64,000 bases of DNA from a candidate division BRC1 bacterium ADurb.Bin183 (GTDB taxonomy: Bacteria > Sumerlaeota > Sumerlaeia > MWCT01): positions 5,001 through 69,000 of the forward strand of contig MWCT01000006.1 in the NCBI GenBank assembly GCA_002070185.1. Direction: 5' to 3'. Shown here piece after piece: positions 8,965-18,835 of this stretch. The notes beneath the pieces were generated by a model, which saw only the letters and a list, made by a program, of their open reading frames with translations, was not told the DNA's origin and did not search any database. Each line of letters begins with the position of its first letter. The stretch's first letter is position 1. The position numbers were made by a program, and so were the translations under genes.

Positions 8965-9315
8965 ATGGAGTACGAAGAACTTTTTGTTTTGAATGAATTC
9001 TCCGAAATTATCAAATACCACAACTCTGTCTTGGATAGGATTAAAAGATTCCGCGAAGGATACCCCTATCTGATTGCGCCTAACGTGTTTGATGTTCTGC
9101 AAGCCAACCTAAAAGATAACATCACAATTTTATTTCGCGAAATGCAAGGAATGCAGGACCAGCGCAATAAACAATATGATAAAAAATATGTGTGCAAAAA
9201 CTGCCAAAAAGTTTATATGGTTAAACTCCCCCGCGGTATTTGTGATGAATGCCGCGGAAAATATGGCGACAAGGTGATGGAGCATATTAATAAACCTGCA
9301 AACAACTCAAAATAA
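8965..9315 (+). CDS. Small protein with C-terminal zinc ribbon, function unknown
   Basis: A 116-residue protein, not recognised. Residues 1-70 are probably alpha-helical and charged. Residues about 75-100 contain CKNCQKVY...GICDECRGKYG, two C-x-x-C knuckles expected to bind one zinc. It has no signal peptide or membrane segment. TGAGGAAT gives a good SD seven bases before the ATG. It sits 12 bases after the GNAT gene and six bases before the dehydratase gene, so all three are likely cotranscribed. It could be a nucleic-acid-binding or protein-interaction factor. Confidence 0.75.
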   Translation: MEYEELFVLNEFSEIIKYHNSVLDRIKRFREGYPYLIAPNVFDVLQANLKDNITILFREMQGMQDQRNKQYDKKYVCKNCQKVYMVKLPRGICDECRGKYGDKVMEHINKPANNSK

Positions 9316-9321
9316 TGCTAT

Positions 9322-11202
9322 ATGCTAAAAAGAAAAGTCCATCGGATTATCCTACTGCTCCTTGACGCCCTTTTTGTGGCGGTGGCTCTTGCCTTGGCGT
9401 ATCTCATCCGCCGCGATTTTCACATCGAACCGGAATATCGCAGCCAATATCTCACCATTCTCCCGCTGATTCTTCTGGTGCGCCTGACGCTCTTTTTCCT
9501 TTTTAAACTTTACAAAGGCATGCTCCGATATGCCAGCATCAATGAACTCATTGCCATCGTCGCCTCATCCACTATCGGCACGCTAATCTTTGTGATAATC
9601 AATATTATTCTGGAAAACTTTACGCGGCTTGGTCCTTTCCCGCTTCACCCAACAGGACAAAACGTCCTGCGCGTTCCTTGGGGCATTATCGTAATCGAAT
9701 GGCTTCTTGTCATGATTATGATAGGCGCAGGACGATTCAGCCGCAGAATAATCCTGACTTTTGGCATGAGTCTGCCCAAAGACGTCCGCCGCGTTTTGAT
9801 TGTTGGCGCAGACGATATGGGCGAGACGGTGGCGCGCCAGCTGCTCAAAGATTCCTCGCGCGGCTATCGCCCTGTCTGCTTTATTGACGACGACCCCGCC
9901 GTGCTGGGCAAATATATCCACCAGATGCCGGTTGTCGGACGTCTTCGCGACCTGCCGGATGCCATCGAGCGCTACCGCATAGACGATGTTATCATGGCGA
10001 TGCCCCATATCTCGCCAACCAAACTGCGCCAGGTTATCAGCGCTTGCAAAAGCATGCCGGTCACTTTCCACATCGCCCCCAGCATGCATGACCTCATTGA
10101 AGGCAAGGTGGAAGTCAGCCAGATTCGCCGCGTGGAGATAGAAGACCTCTTGGGGCGTGAGCCCGTTCGCCTCTTATTGCCGGAAGATAAAAATTACATC
10201 AAAGGGGAAAAAGTTCTCGTCACCGGCGCGGGCGGTTCCATAGGTTCGGAACTCTGCCGCCAACTGATGTCCTACAATCCAGAGCGAATACTTTTTCTCG
10301 GACGCGGCGAGAACAGCATTTATGAAATCACATCGGAATTGAATTATAACTTCAAGAGCGATAAGATAATTCCTATCATCGCCGATATCGCCGATGAAAC
10401 GCGGTTGCGCCAAATATTTGAGCATCATCGCCCGACCATTTGCTTTCATGCGGCGGCTCACAAACACGTCCCGCTTATGGAGATGTATCCGCAGGAGGCG
10501 GTCAAAAACAACATCTTCGGCACGTTGAATCTCGCCAGATTTGCCGATGAATTCAAAACAAAAATTTTTGTGTTTATCTCAACGGACAAAGCGGTTCACC
10601 CAACCAGCATCATGGGCGCGTCCAAACACATGGCAGAAACGATTATATTCACACTCGCAGAGCGCTCCAAAACCTCCTTTCTTGCCGTGCGGTTTGGCAA
10701 TGTTTTGGGCAGCCGCGGAAGCGTGATTCCCCTTTTTAAAAAACAAATTGAACGAGGCGGTCCCGTCACCGTCACCCATCCAGAAATGACCCGCTATTTC
10801 ATGACCATACCGGAGGCGGTGAGCCTTGTCCTCCAAACCGGCGCTATGCGAGATATAGGACGGCTTTTTCTTTTGGATATGGGCGAACCTGTGAAGATTG
10901 TAGATTTGGCGCGAAACCTTATCACCCTTTCCGGCTTTGAGCCCGGAAAAGATATCGAAATCGTTTTTACAGGGATTCGCCCCGGCGAAAAACTTTCAGA
11001 AGAACTGCTATCAGAGGGCGAGGATATAAAGAAAACGGATATGGACAAAATTTTTGTCGCGCAGACAACGGGCAGCGATTGGATTGAACTCCAGCGCGGG
11101 ATGGATGATTTCCGCCAGCATTGCCTCGAAGGAAATGAAGACGCCATCCGCCGTCTGCTTATGAAATTTGTGCCCTCCTATCGCCCCGAGTCTGCCCATT
11201 AA
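9322..11202 (+). CDS. Membrane-bound nucleotide-sugar 4,6-dehydratase (PglF/WbpM/CapD family)
   Basis: A 626-residue enzyme of the family that converts UDP-GlcNAc-type sugars to 4-keto-6-deoxy intermediates for surface polysaccharide or protein glycans. The N-terminus has about four membrane helices (residues 10-140), followed by a first Rossmann domain (RRVLIVGADDMGE) and the catalytic extended-SDR domain starting at VLVTGAGGSIGSELC (about 298-312). STDKAVHPTSIMGASKHMAE carries the Met-x-x-x-Lys that replaces Tyr-x-x-x-Lys in this family. The length is typical for the long membrane form. The C-terminal RPGEKLSEEL is also typical. No glycosyltransferase cluster surrounds it, which is unusual for this family. 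Confidence 0.92.
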   Translation: MLKRKVHRIILLLLDALFVAVALALAYLIRRDFHIEPEYRSQYLTILPLILLVRLTLFFLFKLYKGMLRYASINELIAIVASSTIGTLIFVIINIILENFTRLGPFPLHPTGQNVLRVPWGIIVIEWLLVMIMIGAGRFSRRIILTFGMSLPKDVRRVLIVGADDMGETVARQLLKDSSRGYRPVCFIDDDPAVLGKYIHQMPVVGRLRDLPDAIERYRIDDVIMAMPHISPTKLRQVISACKSMPVTFHIAPSMHDLIEGKVEVSQIRRVEIEDLLGREPVRLLLPEDKNYIKGEKVLVTGAGGSIGSELCRQLMSYNPERILFLGRGENSIYEITSELNYNFKSDKIIPIIADIADETRLRQIFEHHRPTICFHAAAHKHVPLMEMYPQEAVKNNIFGTLNLARFADEFKTKIFVFISTDKAVHPTSIMGASKHMAETIIFTLAERSKTSFLAVRFGNVLGSRGSVIPLFKKQIERGGPVTVTHPEMTRYFMTIPEAVSLVLQTGAMRDIGRLFLLDMGEPVKIVDLARNLITLSGFEPGKDIEIVFTGIRPGEKLSEELLSEGEDIKKTDMDKIFVAQTTGSDWIELQRGMDDFRQHCLEGNEDAIRRLLMKFVPSYRPESAH

Positions 11203-11230
11203 AACCAGCGGAATTAAGAAAAATTTCCCT

Positions 11231-13420
11231 GTGGCGCATAACGTGAAAACCAACGCAAACCACCAAACACTCAATCGGGCAATCCTATGCATGGCGTTGG
11301 GGCTTGCAGGCGCCTTTTTGCTGATAAACCCATTAACCCCCAAAATTTTCACCCGCCAGATTGACAAATTTGAAATGGCTTCCCGCGATTTGCGCATGGC
11401 GCTGCGCCCTCCCCGCAAAATGAATGACAATTTAATCGTTATCGGTTTTACAGACCTTGACCATTTTCTCTATGGCGAGGAAATAGACTCCCGAGAGGCG
11501 TATCAGATTCTGCTCCAGACGCTCCGCCGGTGGGGCGCGCAAGCCGTTCTTTTTGACATCCTTTTTGAACATCCAAAACCGATGGACTCCATACTCGCCC
11601 TTAAATTGCAGGAAATGCCGACATATATCAGTTACAAATTTCTCGGCGAAGCGCCGCCGCTTGAACCTCTGGAAAAGGAATTGACAGGCGGCGCCTCTCA
11701 ACCATCCATACAAAAACAAACACTCGAAGATGACCGCATGCAGCTGCTGGACGGTATTGACCAAATGGATAATCTTTCGCGGGAACGCGACGGATTGATT
11801 ATAAATCCCGATGAAAGCAAAGCGGCGGAACTTGATCGCGCCATCCATCTTCAAAAGTTCAAAGTCAATAAATACGCTTTAAACTTTTTTGAAAAACGAT
11901 GGGGCATGAATAAAAAAAGATTTGACCGCCTGTCGCCTCCCGCCGCCCCCTTTGCCGTATTGCCTTCGCCGCTATTGTTTGTATCAGCCGGCGGCGTTGG
12001 CTTTATCAACGTGGTAAAAGAAGGGGAGGAAGTAGTTCGCCGCGCCCCGTTTTTTATAAAACATAAAGACCGCATTTATCCGCATCTCGACCTCGTATTC
12101 CTTTGCGATTATTATGGCGTCAATTTCGATGAGTTGAACATCTTGCCAGACCGCATCGAATTTCACCCCAAAAAAAACGCAAGCGCGCCAAAAAAAATCC
12201 CGATTGATTCAACAGGCAAAGTGCTCGTCAACTTCAGAGAAGGCGACCCCTTTTTAAAAAGAAACGCCTACCCACTCCACCAAATCCTTCATTATGCAAA
12301 ATTTGGGGAAAAAGCGCAGAGTCGGATTAAACCGGAAGTCTTCAAAGACGCCATTATCCTTGTGGGGGAATTAAATCCCGGCGGGTCTGATATGGAACCG
12401 ATTCCCATTGCCGAAGCCTTTCCTATGGTTGGGCTACACGCCGCGATTATAAATATGGTGCTGAATGATGATTATATCCGCGCGGCTGGGAAAAAAGCCG
12501 AAGCTGCCATAACTATTGCCTTGGGCATTTTAATGGGACTCCTCTTTTTCCGTCTGGATTATAAAAAGGCGTCGCTCATCGCATTTGTTATCTTGGCATT
12601 TTATTCCGCGGTAGCTTATTTTGCCTTCAATGGAAAATCGTTTTTTCTGCCTTATGCTCGCCCCGCGGGAACAATTGTTTTATCATACATTATACTGATA
12701 TTTTACATCGTCGGCATCAAAGAGCGGGAACGGCGGCGCGTCCGGAATGTCTTTCTGAAATCAGTCTCGCCCAAAATCGGCGAAGAGATTTTGCGTAATT
12801 ATGACAATGAAGCCATCTGGGGCTCGAAAAAAAATGTTACGATACTCTTTGCCGATATTCGAGGCTTCACATCGCTTTCGGAAGAAATCGGCGCGAAAGA
12901 ACTGGTGGATTTTTTGGATGTCTATTATGACACGCTATCGCAGATTATATTCCAATACGACGGCGTGGTTAATAAATTCATGGGCGATGCCGTTATGGCA
13001 ATCTTCGGCGCGCCGCTGGAACTGACGGACGCTGAATTCAAAGCCTTAAGAACAGCGCTGGATATGCAATCGGCTGTGGCAGATTTGAATGCGCTGCCCA
13101 TTCTTGTGGAAAAATCAAAAAAGATTGCACTGGGAATCGGCATCTGCTCAGGCGATGTTGTCGTGGGCACTGTTGGTCGCAAAAAAATCCGCATCGAATA
13201 TACTGCGCTGGGGGATACTGTTAATGTGGCGGAGCGATTGGAAAGCAACGCCCCCGCCGGCGACATTTATATCAATGATGCAGCATGCAAAAAAATCGCA
13301 TCCAGCCAGAACGCATTCCTCAAAGAAAATAATATCAATTTTGAACCGCTCCCGCCTATGATGGTAAAAGGACGGGCTAAACCAGTATCCGCATGGCGGG
13401 TTGTCGGCTTAAAAAGTTGA
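11231..13420 (+). CDS. CHASE2-domain class III adenylate cyclase
   Basis: A membrane cyclase of about 729 residues that probably makes cAMP in response to an extracytoplasmic signal. An N-terminal helix is followed by a long CHASE2 sensor (IDSREAYQILLQTLRRWGAQAVLFDILFEHP), three membrane helices (about 420-500) and the catalytic domain (about 530-720). Metal-binding Asp residues are in FADIRGF and KFMGDAVMAIFG. The Lys of NKFMGD and the Thr of EYTALGDTVN fit adenine rather than guanine specificity, and NVAER supplies the transition-state Asn and Arg. The start is uncertain: GTG 11231 lies 28 bases after the dehydratase stop, while TTG 11168 would overlap that gene; neither has a strong SD. 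The end overlaps the convergent ompH-like gene by 12 bases. Confidence 0.85.
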   Translation: MAHNVKTNANHQTLNRAILCMALGLAGAFLLINPLTPKIFTRQIDKFEMASRDLRMALRPPRKMNDNLIVIGFTDLDHFLYGEEIDSREAYQILLQTLRRWGAQAVLFDILFEHPKPMDSILALKLQEMPTYISYKFLGEAPPLEPLEKELTGGASQPSIQKQTLEDDRMQLLDGIDQMDNLSRERDGLIINPDESKAAELDRAIHLQKFKVNKYALNFFEKRWGMNKKRFDRLSPPAAPFAVLPSPLLFVSAGGVGFINVVKEGEEVVRRAPFFIKHKDRIYPHLDLVFLCDYYGVNFDELNILPDRIEFHPKKNASAPKKIPIDSTGKVLVNFREGDPFLKRNAYPLHQILHYAKFGEKAQSRIKPEVFKDAIILVGELNPGGSDMEPIPIAEAFPMVGLHAAIINMVLNDDYIRAAGKKAEAAITIALGILMGLLFFRLDYKKASLIAFVILAFYSAVAYFAFNGKSFFLPYARPAGTIVLSYIILIFYIVGIKERERRRVRNVFLKSVSPKIGEEILRNYDNEAIWGSKKNVTILFADIRGFTSLSEEIGAKELVDFLDVYYDTLSQIIFQYDGVVNKFMGDAVMAIFGAPLELTDAEFKALRTALDMQSAVADLNALPILVEKSKKIALGIGICSGDVVVGTVGRKKIRIEYTALGDTVNVAERLESNAPAGDIYINDAACKKIASSQNAFLKENNINFEPLPPMMVKGRAKPVSAWRVVGLKS

Positions 13421-14029
13421 TGCAGGAGTGGACGTGGCGGCTGGATGAGTCTCGCCGTTGGTTGAGGATTTTGATGTTGAGGGCTCTTCCCCAGAAGTCG
13501 AAATGATGGGATTTTCCTTTTCCATTTTTTCAATCATATTAATGACAGCGTCTGTGACGCCGACTCGGGCGGAGCCATAAAGAACGCTGTCGTTTTTGAG
13601 TATTAAATCATATCCGCCTTGTTTGCCAACCTCTCGAATTGCCTCATCAACTCGGGCGAGCGTCGGCTCAAGAAGCCTTCTTTCCGAACGCTTGATGATG
13701 CGATTAACCTTGTCCTGTTGCTCCTCAATGGCAATCTTCAAATCGTCAATCTCTTTGCGGCGGCTCTGCTTTTGCTCCTCAGTCAAAATCGTCTTTTGCT
13801 GTTCATAAGATTCGCTCAAGATTTTATAGCGATTAAGCTGATCGTTGATGCTTTCCTGCTCTTTTTTGACCTCGTCCTGAACGCTTTCCACTGTGCGGCG
13901 GATGAAAGCGGATTCCGTCATTATTCGGTCGAGATCCAAAACCCCGATTTTGAGCGTGCCGCTGGTTTCCTGAGCCCGCCCTGCCAGCGATAAAATACAT
14001 ATAACCGCCAATAAAAAATATCTGCGCAT
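13409..14029 (-). CDS. ompH: OmpH/Skp-family periplasmic chaperone
   Basis: A 206-residue exported protein with a Sec signal peptide (MRRYFLLAVICILSLAGRAQ). After a short strand region with GVLDLDRIM comes a long charged, heptad-like helix pair (about residues 45-125, EEQKQSRRKEIDDLKIAIEEQQDK), the tentacle hairpin of Skp. The C-terminal tail beyond about 170 is Ser/Thr/Pro-rich and low in complexity. Skp holds unfolded outer-membrane proteins in the periplasm before assembly by BamA. The gene directly follows bamA on the minus strand (39-base gap), the classical arrangement. The end overlaps the cyclase gene on the other strand. Confidence 0.9.
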   Translation of the reverse strand: MRRYFLLAVICILSLAGRAQETSGTLKIGVLDLDRIMTESAFIRRTVESVQDEVKKEQESINDQLNRYKILSESYEQQKTILTEEQKQSRRKEIDDLKIAIEEQQDKVNRIIKRSERRLLEPTLARVDEAIREVGKQGGYDLILKNDSVLYGSARVGVTDAVINMIEKMEKENPIISTSGEEPSTSKSSTNGETHPAATSTPASTF

Positions 14030-14068
14030 CCTTTTGCTCTCCTTGCGGTGTTTTTTAATGTGTCTTGA

Positions 14069-16357
14069 TTAGAAATTTGCTCCAAGGCGGAAATGGAAAA
14101 ACTGGGTATCGTCGTGGCGTTTTTTGGCAACAGCCTGTGCAAAGTCAATATACACGCGGACAAATGAGATTTTAAATCGGACGCCGGTGCCCACGCTGGC
14201 GCGGGGGCTGGACAATCCCACCCGTTCATCTAACATACCGGCATCTACAAAAACAATACCCTTCAACTCGTCATAAATAGGATAGCGAATTTCGTTTTTA
14301 AGCAGGAGCTTTGTCGAACCTCCAAGCGCCATATCATCATCTCCCTTATCCTTTGGACCCGCGCCCCGATACTTAAAGCCGCGCAGGTCATTTGCGCCGC
14401 CGAGGAAAAAGCGTTCCGTTATGCCTACCTTGTCCGCATCATACGGCATCAATCCCCCAAAACCGCTTAGGGAGTAAACAAAATCCTTATATATCCCTTT
14501 GTAATATGAAAAATCCGAACTGAGTTTGGCGAGAGCGCCATCCGCATAGCCCAATTCCAAACCGGCGCTGCGCGTAAATCCCCGCGTAGGCCACCAAGAA
14601 TCATCCGTTCGATCCTCCACGATGCGGAGACGTGTTGTTGCAACAGGGTATGAATCAAGCTTGGTAAGAATATCATCACCTTCATCAAAGAAGTTGACAT
14701 GCTCAACGCGAAACCGCAGGTAAGCCTTCACATATTCAGAAAGCGGTTTGCCCACTTCAAGCGATGTGCCATAAATACGTTCTGCATATTCCCTGCGCAC
14801 AAAGGTGTCCCGATAAATAGCCCATTCGAGCGATTTATCCGTGTCGCGCCAATAACGATCGAGATAGGCTATATGAAAAGATGTTGATTTTGTGCCAAAT
14901 AGAACACGCGCGCGCAAGTCGCGGGCGTCGCCGAAAAGGTTGCGTTCGCGCAAAGTTGCCTGAAAATACGCGCCCGGATCCTCGCCGTATCCCACGCCCA
15001 AAATAAAGTTGCCCGTTGTTCCCTCTTTCACATTAACCACAGCATCGCGAACGTCCTTTTTCTCGGTCGGCTCGCGAGTGATGGTCACATCCTCAAAAAT
15101 TTCCAGCCGTTTCAACCGCTCGATTGTGCGCACCTCCTGAAACGTGCGGTAAACCTCGCCCGATTTTAGAGTCACCTCGCGCTCAACCACCTCATCCGTC
15201 GGCGGCGGCGATATTTTATCATACATTTTGCCCAGTTTCGTCTCGGAACTGTCGCGGGGAAATCCCTTTCTTCTGACCTTGATTTTGCCGACATAAACAC
15301 GTTCGTTCTCTTTGATATCCAGAATCAAGTTGATGGCAGGTTCATCCGACAATCGTTTCAAATCAGGCTCCACCTGCATCTGAATGTAGCCCTCGTCTCC
15401 ATAAAGGCGGCGCAATTTCGCAAGACCTTTTTGATACTTGTCCGCATTATAGAATTTGCCCGATAGGGGAGCAAAGCAACTGCCGATTTCCTGCAATGTG
15501 AAAAGAGTCGCGTTGCGCGGCTCAATCTGTCGGACGACATACCGAGGTCCTTCGGTGATGTCTATAACCGGATTAATCCACCCTTTTTCCTCGTTATACT
15601 CCGGCTTGCCGCGTTTAACAACAACATCCAAAAAACCCCGAGCGGCGTAGAACTGGCGGAGAATCTCCAAATCGTCGTCAAAGGTCGTCTCATCATAATA
15701 ATTATTAAAGAATGCCCAAGAGCCCTTATTATCCAGAAGGAAACGCAAACGGAAAGAACTGAAAGATTGATTGCCTTGCAAGATGAGGTCTTTAATTTTG
15801 ATCTTTTTACCCTCGTCAATAACAATGATGACGAACGCCTTGCCGTCGCCGGGTTGCTCGATGCGCACTTTGGCGCGGGCGTTTTTATACCCGCCGCCGG
15901 AATAAAGTTTTTCAATCTCAATACGCGCCTTGATTTCCGTGCTTGATGGGAGAATCTCCCCTCTTTTCAAAGGAAGCCTCGACTCAATCAGGCTCGCCTT
16001 CATTGCGCTGTTTCCAATTATCTGAATATCTTCAACGATTGGATTTTCCGTTAGGACGATAGTGATGCGAATACCGCCTTCCATATCCTCTTTATAAAAA
16101 CGGATATCTTCGGAAAATTTGCCCAGAGCATAGATGGCGCGAAGGTCCTCCTGCCTCATCTCCGGCGAGGAGCGTTCACCGACCTTTGTTCGAATGATTC
16201 TATGAATCTCCTCTTCCTTGACCGTCCGAAGACCCTGAATGACTATCTCTTTGACAACGGGTTCCTCCTGCGCAGGCAGGGATGAAATGAAAAGACAAAA
16301 AATGAAAAAGAACGAAAAAGTCTTTAAAAAAGATTTTCGAGCAAATAGGAAACGCAC
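14069..16357 (-). CDS. bamA: Outer membrane protein assembly factor BamA
   Basis: The core beta-barrel of the BAM complex, which inserts outer-membrane proteins. The 762-residue form starting at GTG 16357 has an AAGGTGG SD five bases upstream and begins with a signal peptide (SFFFIFCLFISSLPAQ); upstream in-frame ATG 16396 and TTG 16420 lack an SD. Several POTRA domains follow (VKEIVIQGLRTV, VEDIQIIGNSAM, IKIKDLILQGNQ, RYVVRQIEPRNA, VYVGKIKVRRKG), then a barrel with GVGYGEDPGAYFQA, the FFLGGANDLRGFKYRG element of the VRGY/F loop region, and a C-terminal strand ending in FHFRLGANF with the terminal aromatic residue. It leads the bamA-ompH pair. Confidence 0.95.
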   Translation of the reverse strand: MRFLFARKSFLKTFSFFFIFCLFISSLPAQEEPVVKEIVIQGLRTVKEEEIHRIIRTKVGERSSPEMRQEDLRAIYALGKFSEDIRFYKEDMEGGIRITIVLTENPIVEDIQIIGNSAMKASLIESRLPLKRGEILPSSTEIKARIEIEKLYSGGGYKNARAKVRIEQPGDGKAFVIIVIDEGKKIKIKDLILQGNQSFSSFRLRFLLDNKGSWAFFNNYYDETTFDDDLEILRQFYAARGFLDVVVKRGKPEYNEEKGWINPVIDITEGPRYVVRQIEPRNATLFTLQEIGSCFAPLSGKFYNADKYQKGLAKLRRLYGDEGYIQMQVEPDLKRLSDEPAINLILDIKENERVYVGKIKVRRKGFPRDSSETKLGKMYDKISPPPTDEVVEREVTLKSGEVYRTFQEVRTIERLKRLEIFEDVTITREPTEKKDVRDAVVNVKEGTTGNFILGVGYGEDPGAYFQATLRERNLFGDARDLRARVLFGTKSTSFHIAYLDRYWRDTDKSLEWAIYRDTFVRREYAERIYGTSLEVGKPLSEYVKAYLRFRVEHVNFFDEGDDILTKLDSYPVATTRLRIVEDRTDDSWWPTRGFTRSAGLELGYADGALAKLSSDFSYYKGIYKDFVYSLSGFGGLMPYDADKVGITERFFLGGANDLRGFKYRGAGPKDKGDDDMALGGSTKLLLKNEIRYPIYDELKGIVFVDAGMLDERVGLSSPRASVGTGVRFKISFVRVYIDFAQAVAKKRHDDTQFFHFRLGANF

Positions 16358-16571
16358 GTTTTCCACCTTTTGGCAAAAATTAATATCGTATGACATTAAA
16401 AATTTACAGGCGCAATGCAAGAAAAATTAATTGAAAATGCCCAAATTCATCAAAGAGCATTTTATGCTTGCATGGCAGAGAAAAACCAAATGAATATTAA
16501 TTCAATAATTGAGAGTTCGGATTAAAAGCATAAAACGCGGATTCACATCCTGACATCGTGAGCAAAGTGTT

Positions 16572-17543
16572 ATGAAAAAATCGGAACAAATCAATCCGGT
16601 GGATGCGGCGGCGCAGGAGGGCATTGATGCCCTTAAAGCCGGACGTTATGATCTGGCAATCGCCCATTTCAAAAAAGCGATGCAAATCGCCCCCTTTCGC
16701 CAAGATATAAAACAAATGCTTGCCGATGCCTTAGATCGCAAGCCTGCTTCCAAGGAACCCGAAACCTCAAAACAACCGGAAATAGCGGTTGACGATATTC
16801 CCGAAATTGATGAAATCCAGCCCGCAGAGCAAGACGAGATGATAACGCGTCAACCCCCGCAATCAAGCGGCGTCCGCATCGGGCTCTGGCTTTTAATATT
16901 TTCAGTTTTGTGCCTCACCTCCGTTGCGTTTTTCTTTTTCTTTGCCGGCGCGATTCAAAATTTTGTGAGCAATCTGGCGCGTCCGCGCGAGGAAACCCAG
17001 ATAAGCCCTGCCGACCGCGAAGCTGCCGCCCTCTATAAAGAAGCCGAACTTTTGCAGGACCAGCGCAGATATTCGGAAGCTATTGACGCCATCAAAAAAG
17101 CCATTGAAAAAAATCCCACCAATGTCAAACGATTCGAATCTAAAATGGCTGAACTTTATTTCAATGAGGCAGAGGTCTATTATAAAAAAGATGAATACAC
17201 TAAAGCCGTCGCCAGTTATGAACAGGCAGTCCAGCATAACCCCGATTCCACGGAATATCATTACGGACTCGGCTGGGCAAATTATATTCTGGGCAGAAGA
17301 AATCAAAACAGAAAACAGCGCGCTATGACCTATTATGAAAAAGCCATGGACTCGTTCAAAAAAATCTTGGAAAAAAACTCTGAAAATCTTCAGGCAAAAA
17401 ACGCCCTTGCGCAGGTTTACGCCGCGCGGAACGAGGTGGATAAAGCCGCGGAGATGTATCGCCAAATTATCAGACAGGACCCCGAATCTAACGAAGCGGA
17501 ACGCGCGCGCCGCTCGCTGAAAAGCATGGGGCTAAAACAATAA
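16572..17543 (+). CDS. TPR-repeat protein with one membrane helix
   Basis: A 323-residue protein. One TPR-like unit (about 10-45, GIDALKAGRYDLAIAHFKKA) is followed by an acidic Pro-rich linker, a membrane helix (about 102-128, LWLLIFSVLCLTSVAFFFFF) and at least four TPRs (about 150-320), such as EAELLQDQRRYSEAIDAIKK and YKKDEYTKAVASYEQAVQHN. TPRs act as protein-binding scaffolds. With no N-terminal signal peptide, the main TPR block should face the periplasm. It lies 23 bases upstream of the ABC sugar-importer genes and may share their transcript, but a functional link is not shown. Confidence 0.82.
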   Translation: MKKSEQINPVDAAAQEGIDALKAGRYDLAIAHFKKAMQIAPFRQDIKQMLADALDRKPASKEPETSKQPEIAVDDIPEIDEIQPAEQDEMITRQPPQSSGVRIGLWLLIFSVLCLTSVAFFFFFAGAIQNFVSNLARPREETQISPADREAAALYKEAELLQDQRRYSEAIDAIKKAIEKNPTNVKRFESKMAELYFNEAEVYYKKDEYTKAVASYEQAVQHNPDSTEYHYGLGWANYILGRRNQNRKQRAMTYYEKAMDSFKKILEKNSENLQAKNALAQVYAARNEVDKAAEMYRQIIRQDPESNEAERARRSLKSMGLKQ

Positions 17544-17566
17544 TTTGAAATCTGGGAGGTGCGGCG

Positions 17567-18835
17567 ATGGCACATCGAAATAATAAACTGGTTATATTTG
17601 TTATCTCTTTGATTCTTTTATTTGCCACAATTCAATTACAGGCTCAAAATATTGAAATCTCTTTTTTCACCATGCAACTGCGCCCAACATTTGACGATTA
17701 TTTCCTGCCTTTATTTGAAGAGTTTGAAAAGGCTCATCCGGGCGTGAAAATCAAATGGCTCGACCACCCCGCCACTAATTATGAAACCAAACTGCTGACC
17801 TCCTTCATGGGCGATAACCCGCCGGATGTGGTCAATCTGACCCCTCAAATGCTTCCGAGTTTTGCCAGCCGGTCGGTTCTTTTGCCCCTTGAAGGCGTCG
17901 TCCCCAAAGAAATTATCGAAATCTATTACCCCAATGTGGTCAGCGATGCCTGCACATACGGCGGCAAAATATATGCGCTCCCATGGTATTTGGCGGGCGC
18001 GGTTGCTATGGTGAATATGAACATCTTCAAAGAGGCAGGTATGACGGAAAAAGATATCCCCGCCACCTATGACGAACTTGTTGATGTGGCAAAAGTCATT
18101 CATGAAAAAACGGATAAATTCGCATTTTTTCCCATCTACACGGAAGCGGCATCAATGCACGGAATGCTTTTTGTCCGGGGCATCCCCATTCTTGATGAGA
18201 CGCAAACAAAAGCCATATTCAACGTGCCCAAGTCTGTTGAGACTTTCAAATTCTGGATAGATTTTTATAAAAACGGACTCACCCCGCGCGAGGCGCTCAC
18301 CGCCACGCACCGCCGTCCTATCGAATTATACAAAAGCGGCAAACTCGCCATATTCCACAACGGCGCACAATTCTTGAAACTCATCCAATCCGATTCGCCG
18401 GAAGTTTATAACAACACCGTTGTCCGCCCCTGCATGTATTGGAAGGATAACGAACTCTATACGATTGATGTCCAAAATCTAACCATCGCCGCAAAATGTA
18501 AAAATCCCAAACTGGCTGCGGAATTTGCCGCCTTTGTCACAAACGGTGAAAACCAACTCAAATTCTGCAAAATTGTAACCATTGTCCCCTCCGTTATCAA
18601 AGCGGCGGAAGACCCTTTTTTCACAGAAGTTGAAGATACGCCGCTTGGACTCGCCAGAAAATATATCGCCGCACAGATAAAAAAAGGCGTAGTGGTTCGA
18701 TTCCCGGAAAAAAACTCAGCCAAGCTGATCAAGGCAATGGATGACATCACGGAAAAAGTTGGGCTGGGACAAATAACACCGGAGGAAGGAATCAAACAGG
18801 CGGAGGATAAATGGAATGAGATTCTCCGGAAGTAG
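17567..18835 (+). CDS. ABC sugar transporter substrate-binding protein (CUT1 type)
   Basis: A 422-residue extracytoplasmic solute-binding protein of family 1 (MalE/UgpB-like). A Sec signal peptide (residues 1-27, ending QLQAQ) has no lipobox Cys, so a soluble periplasmic protein is expected. Family features are FTMQLRPTFDDYFLPLFEEFEKAHPGVKI at the N-terminus split by typical loops, PPDVVNL, YALPWYLAGAVAMVNMNIFKEAG, and a C-terminal helix-rich lobe ending EEGIKQAEDKWNEIL. The ligand is probably a sugar or oligosaccharide. A strong SD (GGGAGGTG) precedes the ATG. The following permease gene overlaps its end by 20 bases. Confidence 0.93.
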   Translation: MAHRNNKLVIFVISLILLFATIQLQAQNIEISFFTMQLRPTFDDYFLPLFEEFEKAHPGVKIKWLDHPATNYETKLLTSFMGDNPPDVVNLTPQMLPSFASRSVLLPLEGVVPKEIIEIYYPNVVSDACTYGGKIYALPWYLAGAVAMVNMNIFKEAGMTEKDIPATYDELVDVAKVIHEKTDKFAFFPIYTEAASMHGMLFVRGIPILDETQTKAIFNVPKSVETFKFWIDFYKNGLTPREALTATHRRPIELYKSGKLAIFHNGAQFLKLIQSDSPEVYNNTVVRPCMYWKDNELYTIDVQNLTIAAKCKNPKLAAEFAAFVTNGENQLKFCKIVTIVPSVIKAAEDPFFTEVEDTPLGLARKYIAAQIKKGVVVRFPEKNSAKLIKAMDDITEKVGLGQITPEEGIKQAEDKWNEILRK

